NCBI GenBank assembly: GCA_030146505.1
Contig: JASLCO010000209.1
Location: 1-6,325 of the forward strand
From: Moraxellaceae bacterium
GTDB lineage: Bacteria > Pseudomonadota > Gammaproteobacteria > Pseudomonadales > Moraxellaceae
Length of the DNA stretch: 6,325 nucleotides
Direction: 5' to 3'
This document shows positions 6,078 through 6,325 of the stretch, one piece after another (positions within the stretch are counted from its first letter, which is position 1; every line of letters starts with the position of its first letter). The translations under genes were made by a program, and so were the position numbers. The notes under the pieces are model-generated. The model saw only the letters and a program-made list of their open reading frames with translations. It was not told the DNA's origin and did no database searches.

Positions 6078-6296
6078 CTTTCTTTGTTGCTTACTCTCTG
6101 CCCCTGAATACGCGTGCTGGGCTTTGCTTTTGCGTGCGACCGAAGGAAGTCCCAGGAGGGCGGGGATTTTGGTGTTGTCGGGGATTCGGTGAGGTGCTCC
6201 GACGAGGTTGCTTCTGTTGTTTCTTCTCACGGGCGGTGCGCCCTGCCGACGGGGCCTTACTTTCTTTACCTCGGTAAAGAAAGTAAGCAAAGAAAG
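6078..6296. repeat. Possible small repetitive element bounded by imperfect inverted repeats
   Basis: The plus strand at 6078-6099 reads CTTTCTTTG, TTG, then CTTACTCTCT. The minus strand at 6296-6278 reads CTTTCTTTG then CTTACTTTCT. The two are identical apart from a 3-base insertion and one T/C change, and they face each other about 180 bases apart, like terminal inverted repeats of a MITE. Inside are a near-direct repeat of CGGGGATT with a following GGTG (6161-6174 and 6179-6191), a GGGCG/CGCCC hairpin (6231-6243) and the long palindrome at 6256-6287. No transposase is encoded and no clear target duplication is seen. From memory, TTACTTTCTTT-type repeats are common between genes in Xanthomonadaceae. 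Confidence 0.4.
6256..6287. repeat. Perfect 15-bp-arm palindrome (TTACTTTCTTT type)
   Basis: CTTACTTTCTTTACC (6256-6270) and its exact reverse complement GGTAAAGAAAGTAAG (6273-6287) are separated by only TC. In RNA this would fold as a 14-bp hairpin with a CUCG tetraloop. The right side is followed by CAAAGAAAG, a further copy of the same purine motif. There is no T-tract after the stem on either strand. It is best read as part of an interspersed repeat. Confidence 0.7.
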
Positions 6297-6325
6297 CCGA
6301 CTCCTGCGGAGAGCCCTTCAACTGG

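Larger units (their letters stand above)
6036..6325. other. Gene-poor, repeat-rich region at the right edge
   Basis: No gene is supported. Reading frames exist on both strands, but their products are low-complexity and Arg/Lys/Pro/Gln-rich on the minus strand, lack good ribosome binding sites and span the repeat structures. The stretch begins straight after the dehydrogenase terminator. It contains GTAGGTTGGGCTTCG (6056-6070), which resembles the arm of a common gammaproteobacterial intergenic repeat, although the matching second arm is degenerate here. Confidence 0.55.

Noticed and set aside
6091..6321. A 76-codon minus-strand frame (and partly overlapping plus-strand frames) at the right edge
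   Set aside because: The frame crosses the long palindrome and inverted repeats, its product is low-complexity and basic, and similar frames in repeat DNA are commonly mis-annotated as hypothetical proteins.

Overview
The window is GC-rich, roughly 60-65% by eye, with strongly G/C-biased third codon positions. The protein families and the type of intergenic repeats suggest a gammaproteobacterium, most plausibly of the Xanthomonadales/Lysobacterales. That assignment is inference, because there is no rRNA or other phylogenetic marker here.

Layout. Bases 1-191 hold no gene, only hairpin-forming repeat-like DNA. Bases 192-3860, on the minus strand, carry a compact three-gene operon transcribed from high to low coordinates: a TolC-family outer-membrane channel (3860-2493), a MacA-type periplasmic adaptor (2496-916) and a MacB/LolD-type ABC ATPase (905-192). 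The channel stop and the adaptor start overlap as ATGA, and only 10 bases separate adaptor from ATPase. Bases 3861-4173 are a divergent intergenic control region with several small palindromes. Bases 4174-5991, on the plus strand, encode a 605-residue acyl-CoA dehydrogenase of the large FadE/DmdC-like class, followed by a clear intrinsic terminator. Bases 6036-6325 are gene-poor and contain a long perfect palindrome and an imperfect inverted repeat that may bound a small repetitive element.

How the genes work together. The minus-strand genes encode most of a tripartite ABC export pump: outer-membrane exit duct, adaptor and ATP-hydrolysing subunit. The transmembrane permease that must pair with an ATPase-only subunit is not in the window. 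No ATG-started reading frame follows the ATPase gene within the 191 bases available, and a strong hairpin lies 18 bases past its stop. The permease is therefore beyond the left edge, elsewhere in the genome, or lost. The acyl-CoA dehydrogenase is a separate, probably monocistronic fatty-acid oxidation gene with no evident functional link to the pump.

No clearly new biological system is visible. The most unusual features are a low-complexity, charged insertion of about 155 residues inside the MacA-type adaptor, the missing permease, and the repeat structures at both ends.
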